From assembly GCA_964407695.1 (NCBI GenBank), contig CAYOWQ010000006.1, positions 62,001-126,000 on the forward strand: a stretch of 64,000 nucleotides of DNA. The letters are read 5' to 3'. Position 1 is the first letter of the stretch. The number at the start of each line of letters is the position of its first letter. The position numbers were made by a program, and so were the translations under genes. The notes below the pieces were generated by a model that was not told where the DNA came from, ran no database searches, and saw only the letters and a program-made list of their open reading frames with translations. The stretch comes from CAYOWQ01 sp964407695. GTDB taxonomy: Bacteria; Planctomycetota; Phycisphaerae; Phycisphaerales; SM1A02. This document shows positions 60,504 to 64,000 of this stretch, in pieces.

Positions 60504-61847
60504 ATGGCTGGAATCGAAGTCATCCCGTCGGCAAAGCGACTCATCAAGTCCCTTAGGGACATGGGATACGACTTTGCCCAAGCCGTTGCCGACGTCGTTG
60601 ACAACTCGATCGAGGCCGGAGCCTCTTTGGTCGCAATCGACATCGAATTCGATGGCGACGATTCATGGGTGCGTGTCGCCGACAACGGTCGCGGGATGAA
60701 ACCTGACGAAGTTCGCGAGGCGATGCGATTCGGAGCCGAACGCGATTACGATGTCGATGACCTTGGAAAGTTCGGGTTGGGATTGAAGACCGCTTCCATG
60801 AGTCAGTGCCAGTGTCTCTCAGTCGCCAGCCGGTGGAATCCAGAACGCGCAGACATCACCGCCTATGCGTGGGACATGGAGCACATCGATCGGACCAACA
60901 AGTGGGAGATCCTCCCGCTGGAGCGGAATGGGTTGGCACCTGCGATCCGGCAACCTCTGCGGGACAACACCGGGACGGTTGTGCTGTGGCAGAAGCTCGA
61001 TCGGCTGCTCGGCTACAAGCACCCCTACGGCGAGGCCGCGAGGAAGCGATTGTCCCAGATGTGCCGCGATGTCGAACTGCACTTGGGCATGGTGTTCCAT
61101 CGGTTTCTGACTGGTGAGGTGAAGCACAAGCGATTCAAACTTCTGCTGAACGGTAACGAGATTCGCGCGTGGGACCCATTCTGTAGAGGCGAGCCCAAGG
61201 CCCGCGCGCTTCAGACAGTGACGTTGCCGATCGTGCACGAGAACATCAGCGGCGAGGTCCTGATCGAGCCATTTGTTCTACCGCATCAAGAGGATTTCAG
61301 CTCTCCGGATGCATTTCGACTGGCTAGCGGCCCGGCCAATTGGAATCAGCAGCAGGGTTTCTACATCTATCGCGCGGGCCGAATGATCCAGAGTGGTGGT
61401 TGGTCTAACTTGCGGGCACCAGATGAGCATACGAAGCTTGCACGCATTGGCGTCTGCTTCAGCCCCGCCCTTGATGAGGCTTTCAAGATCAATGTGGCCA
61501 AGATGCGGGTACAGATGCCCAGCCAGATCAGAGATGCTGTCCGCGATGCGATCGGCCCAGTGGTCAAGCTCGCTCGTGAGGTCTACGACCGGAAGCATGC
61601 CAAACAAGCAGCGGGTGCTCGACCGGCAGCGACAACAGGAACATCATCATCCACGCAGGCGGCGGGCTCGCCAACACCAGCCCAGTCAAACTCCGCCCAA
61701 TCGTCGGCAACGCCCAATGCCGCAAGTGGTGACAGGTTGTTGACGTTCGAAGAGTGGTCGTCGCGCCTCCTTGCGACAGCCACGACTACCGAACGACCCA
61801 TCGTGACCGCCGTTCTCAGTCGAATGCGACCTCACCGACAGGCGTAA
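60504..61847 (+). CDS. MORC-type GHKL ATPase
   Basis: The protein has 447 residues. The GHKL (HSP90/MutL/MORC) ATP-binding motifs are all visible: AQAVADVVDNSIEAGAS with Mg-ligand Asn34, VRVADNGRGMKPDEV (G1), and DLGKFGLGLKTAS (G2 lid). GFYIYRAGRMIQSGGWSNLR, later in the transducer-like domain, is typical of prokaryotic MORC relatives. A Ser/Thr/Ala/Gln-rich linker separates a short C-terminal helix (LTFEEWSSRLLATATTT). In prokaryotes such ATPases occur beside Z1 helicases in restriction-modification or defence loci, as described by the Aravind group. A Z1 gene follows 10 bp downstream, giving strong context support. Confidence 0.88.
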   Translation: MAGIEVIPSAKRLIKSLRDMGYDFAQAVADVVDNSIEAGASLVAIDIEFDGDDSWVRVADNGRGMKPDEVREAMRFGAERDYDVDDLGKFGLGLKTASMSQCQCLSVASRWNPERADITAYAWDMEHIDRTNKWEILPLERNGLAPAIRQPLRDNTGTVVLWQKLDRLLGYKHPYGEAARKRLSQMCRDVELHLGMVFHRFLTGEVKHKRFKLLLNGNEIRAWDPFCRGEPKARALQTVTLPIVHENISGEVLIEPFVLPHQEDFSSPDAFRLASGPANWNQQQGFYIYRAGRMIQSGGWSNLRAPDEHTKLARIGVCFSPALDEAFKINVAKMRVQMPSQIRDAVRDAIGPVVKLAREVYDRKHAKQAAGARPAATTGTSSSTQAAGSPTPAQSNSAQSSATPNAASGDRLLTFEEWSSRLLATATTTERPIVTAVLSRMRPHRQA

Positions 61848-61857
61848 TCTGCACATC

Positions 61858-64000
61858 ATGACTCCTGAGCAGCAACAGGCCATCCGTACAGCAAGATCGA
61901 TGCTTGATCTGGGCCATCCCCTTGACCTGATACTGGCGAGCCCGTTCATCCCTCCGGAACTGCGCGAGTTTGTGCAGCAGGAAATCGCGCGCGATGAGAA
62001 CTTCCTCCTCGAGCCCGCTCGCACAATCACGGCTGCGCCAGACCGCCCCGATTGGCTGCGCGCCTGCGATCGATCCGACTGGTACTACTGGCCGACATTG
62101 CGGCAGTTCTTGCTGACTGTCAAAGGATGGGATACAGCCTCGGTTCGCTCTCTCGATGACAGCTCTGATCAGATCCTCCGAGAGATGGCGCCTCCAGCGC
62201 AGGAGCAGTTTGATGTACGCGGGCTCGTGCTCGGTTTTGTCCAGAGCGGTAAGACAGCGAACTACACGGCGGTTGCTGCGAAAGCCGCAGATGCAGGGTA
62301 TCGGCTGATCATCGTTCTCTCTGGAATCGACAACGGTCTGCGTAGGCAGACGAACAGCCGTCTCAAGCGAGAACTTGTCGGACTTCCAGAACCACATCAA
62401 GGTGCCGTGCGATTGCCGCCATTGGGCCGGCAGTGGCATGAATTCACGCGAGACGATCTACACGGAGACTTTCAGCCAGGTTATGCCAATCACGCCGCAT
62501 TGCAGGGATCACAACCGGTCTTGCTGGTGGTTAAGAAGAACGGTCCAGTGCTTCGCCGGCTTCTGCGATGGTTGGATGCCGCACCTCCTGAAGTTCGCCG
62601 AACCATCCCGATACTGGTCATCGATGACGAGGCGGACCAGGCAAGCGTCGATACGCGCGGAACCTACCAGGCGGAAGACGATCCGCCTGATCCCGACTAC
62701 GAGCCTCCTTCGGTCATCAATGGATTGATTCGGGATCTGCTTCGGCGCTTCGAGCGGCGCGCCTACGTTGCGTATACGGCAACACCGTTCGCAAACATCC
62801 TGATTCCGCATGACACAAGCGATCCTCGTGTTGGCAATGACCTTTATCCGAAGGACTTCATCGTCGATCTACCCAGACTTCCCGGCTATTTCGGCGCGGA
62901 AGAGATCTTTGGAAGGATGGATGCTGCCGACGGCGGTAGCGATGGACTCGATGTGATTCGAGAGGTCCCCGACGAAGATATCGCCGCACTTGAACAGGGG
63001 AGGCTTCCCGCGTCGATGGAAACCGCGCTGATGGATTTTGCGCTTGCCGGTGCCGCGCGTGCTCAGCGAGGCGAGGCCGATGCGCCCGCAACAATGCTCA
63101 TCCACACCAGCCAGCGCATCTTCATGCATGCCCACTTGCGTGATCTGGTTTCGACACGCTTTGCCGAGTTGCGTGATGAATGGCGCTATCAGCGTGGACA
63201 TGGCATTCGTGATCGCTTTGAGTCACGTTGGGAATCGGAGTTTCGCCGGGTCACACGCAGTAGCCATCTGGACCGGGATGTCGACTTTGAAGCCATCGAA
63301 CCTCACGTGAGTCCGTTCCTCGAAGCCGTCCAAGTGCGCGAAATCAACAGCTCCACGGGAGATGTGCTCGACTATGAGCGTGAGCCATCGCTCAAAGCAA
63401 TCGCCATTGGTGGCAACCGACTTTCTCGCGGATTGACACTTGAAGGATTGATGACGAGCTTCTTCATTCGCCGCACAGTGATGTACGACACACTGATGCA
63501 GATGGGCCGATGGTTCGGATTCCGCAACGGCTACGAAGATCTCACTCGCATCTACACGACCGCGGAGCTCGACAGCTGGTTCAGCGACTTGGCCTTTGTC
63601 GAGAATCGATTGCGTGAGGACATCAAGGTGTACGAATCGCAGGGGTTGACACCGTACGAGCTGGGCATGCGCATCTGGCAACACCCAACTATGCAGGTGA
63701 CCAGCCCTCTGAAACGGAGGTTTGCTTCAAGCACGACAATCTCACAGAGCTACTCACTGGCGCTTGAGCAGACCTTTAAGTTTCCACTGCGTCGACCCGA
63801 GGAACTTGCTGTGCAGGCCGAAGCCAATCGACTTTCCGTCCGCGAGTTGATCGGCAATTTGGGAGCACCTGATCCTGCTCACGCGTCACAACGAGGTCCA
63901 GTGTGGTCCGCCGTGCCGGCTGCCACCGTGATTGGCTTTCTTCGCCACTTTCGGCTTGACGATGAATCCCGAAGCATCTCCGTTCCTCTCATTACAGCGT
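61858..64000 (+). CDS. Z1-domain superfamily-2 helicase-like protein (partial, runs off window)
   Basis: The frame is open from the ATG at 61858 to the last base, giving at least 714 residues. The N-terminal ~110 residues are helical. Helicase motifs follow in order: Walker A GFVQSGKTANYTA (residues 126-138), Walker B/DEAD ILVIDDEADQAS (252-263), motif III YVAYTATPFANI, AIGGNRLSRGLTLEGL (motif V-like) and QMGRWFGFR (motif VI). The Z1 domain is defined by this arrangement and is found with MORC ATPases and PD-(D/E)XK nucleases. The missing C-terminus and the expected nuclease, AIPR or methylase genes lie to the right. It starts 10 bp after the MORC-type gene. Confidence 0.9.
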   Translation, partial: MTPEQQQAIRTARSMLDLGHPLDLILASPFIPPELREFVQQEIARDENFLLEPARTITAAPDRPDWLRACDRSDWYYWPTLRQFLLTVKGWDTASVRSLDDSSDQILREMAPPAQEQFDVRGLVLGFVQSGKTANYTAVAAKAADAGYRLIIVLSGIDNGLRRQTNSRLKRELVGLPEPHQGAVRLPPLGRQWHEFTRDDLHGDFQPGYANHAALQGSQPVLLVVKKNGPVLRRLLRWLDAAPPEVRRTIPILVIDDEADQASVDTRGTYQAEDDPPDPDYEPPSVINGLIRDLLRRFERRAYVAYTATPFANILIPHDTSDPRVGNDLYPKDFIVDLPRLPGYFGAEEIFGRMDAADGGSDGLDVIREVPDEDIAALEQGRLPASMETALMDFALAGAARAQRGEADAPATMLIHTSQRIFMHAHLRDLVSTRFAELRDEWRYQRGHGIRDRFESRWESEFRRVTRSSHLDRDVDFEAIEPHVSPFLEAVQVREINSSTGDVLDYEREPSLKAIAIGGNRLSRGLTLEGLMTSFFIRRTVMYDTLMQMGRWFGFRNGYEDLTRIYTTAELDSWFSDLAFVENRLREDIKVYESQGLTPYELGMRIWQHPTMQVTSPLKRRFASSTTISQSYSLALEQTFKFPLRRPEELAVQAEANRLSVRELIGNLGAPDPAHASQRGPVWSAVPAATVIGFLRHFRLDDESRSISVPLITA

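Larger units (their letters stand above)
47463..64000. mobile_element. Genomic island integrated at tRNA-Ala (right end outside window)
   Basis: Left of the tRNA fragment all genes are core-type. Right of it are HipBA, a cyclodipeptide synthase cluster, a ubiquitin-like conjugation operon and a MORC/Z1 locus, plus several unknown proteins. The fragment's orientation predicts that the intact, reconstituted tRNA-Ala lies at the other end, to the right of the window. No integrase or intact tRNA was found up to 64000, so the extent is a lower bound of about 16.5 kb. Confidence 0.55.

Noticed and set aside
1..64000. CRISPR arrays, complete tRNA or rRNA genes, transposases or integrases
   Set aside because: None was recognised on either strand in the window. 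The integrase expected for the tRNA-Ala island is presumably beyond the right edge or lost.

Overview
The window reads as a chromosomal piece of a member of the Planctomycetota, most likely Phycisphaerae-like. The support is indirect. Coding sequence is GC-rich. Three large secreted proteins carry dockerin-like Ca-binding repeats of the form GADLGLLLSxW. One secreted protein has a PEP-CTERM-like tail. KdsA is present, which implies Kdo and an outer membrane. An McsA/McsB arginine-kinase pair is also present. No 16S or marker phylogeny is available inside the window.

The left part (1-47.4 kb) is ordinary core genome in short, mostly co-directional runs. It holds nuoC, purH and a PQQ-propeller lipoprotein; a serine hydrolase; ribE; a SpoIIE-type phosphatase; gluQ-RS with a DUF192 lipoprotein; a pterin dehydratase; mcsA-mcsB; kdsA; a DUF1444 protein; a Lon-N protein; an aminotransferase; a VOC protein; a DUF486 membrane protein; a secreted M23 peptidase; tsaD with a CtpA-type protease; a secreted subtilase; metK with a structured leader; and a secreted cyclophilin. 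A signalling block follows at 23.8-33 kb: a GGDEF/EAL protein, a cytoplasmic hybrid histidine kinase, lpdA, a stand-alone HPt protein, a REC-GGDEF diguanylate cyclase, recO and an HDOD protein. An M16 peptidase, a 3527-residue CARDB-repeat secreted protein, a PEP-CTERM-like protein and a coiled-coil lipoprotein close the core section.

The character changes abruptly at about 47.42 kb. A 42-nt fragment matching the 3' half of tRNA-Ala(GGC), from the anticodon loop to the discriminator base, lies there without its 5' half. This is the usual scar of an element integrated into a tRNA gene, so everything to the right is read as a genomic island of at least 16.5 kb that runs off the window. Its cargo looks like conflict or defence genes. 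There is a HipB-HipA module inside imperfect 125-bp direct repeats. A leftward cluster follows: an SSF transporter, a 455-aa unknown, a cyclodipeptide synthase of the XYP type, a GNAT acetyltransferase and two unknown proteins. A divergent rightward cluster encodes a ubiquitin-like conjugation pathway: an E2 with catalytic Cys, a Cys-less E2 paralogue, and a JAB/E2-like/E1 triple fusion, followed by two small membrane proteins. Last come a MORC-type GHKL ATPase and a Z1-domain helicase that is cut by the window end.

The two most unusual items are the cyclodipeptide synthase cluster and the compact E2 / E2-variant / JAB-UBC-E1 operon, which has no recognisable ubiquitin-like modifier in view. 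They are transcribed divergently from a shared 0.5-kb region full of CTGTCC/GGACAG repeats, which suggests co-regulation. All functional statements rest on reading motifs by eye; no database search was run.
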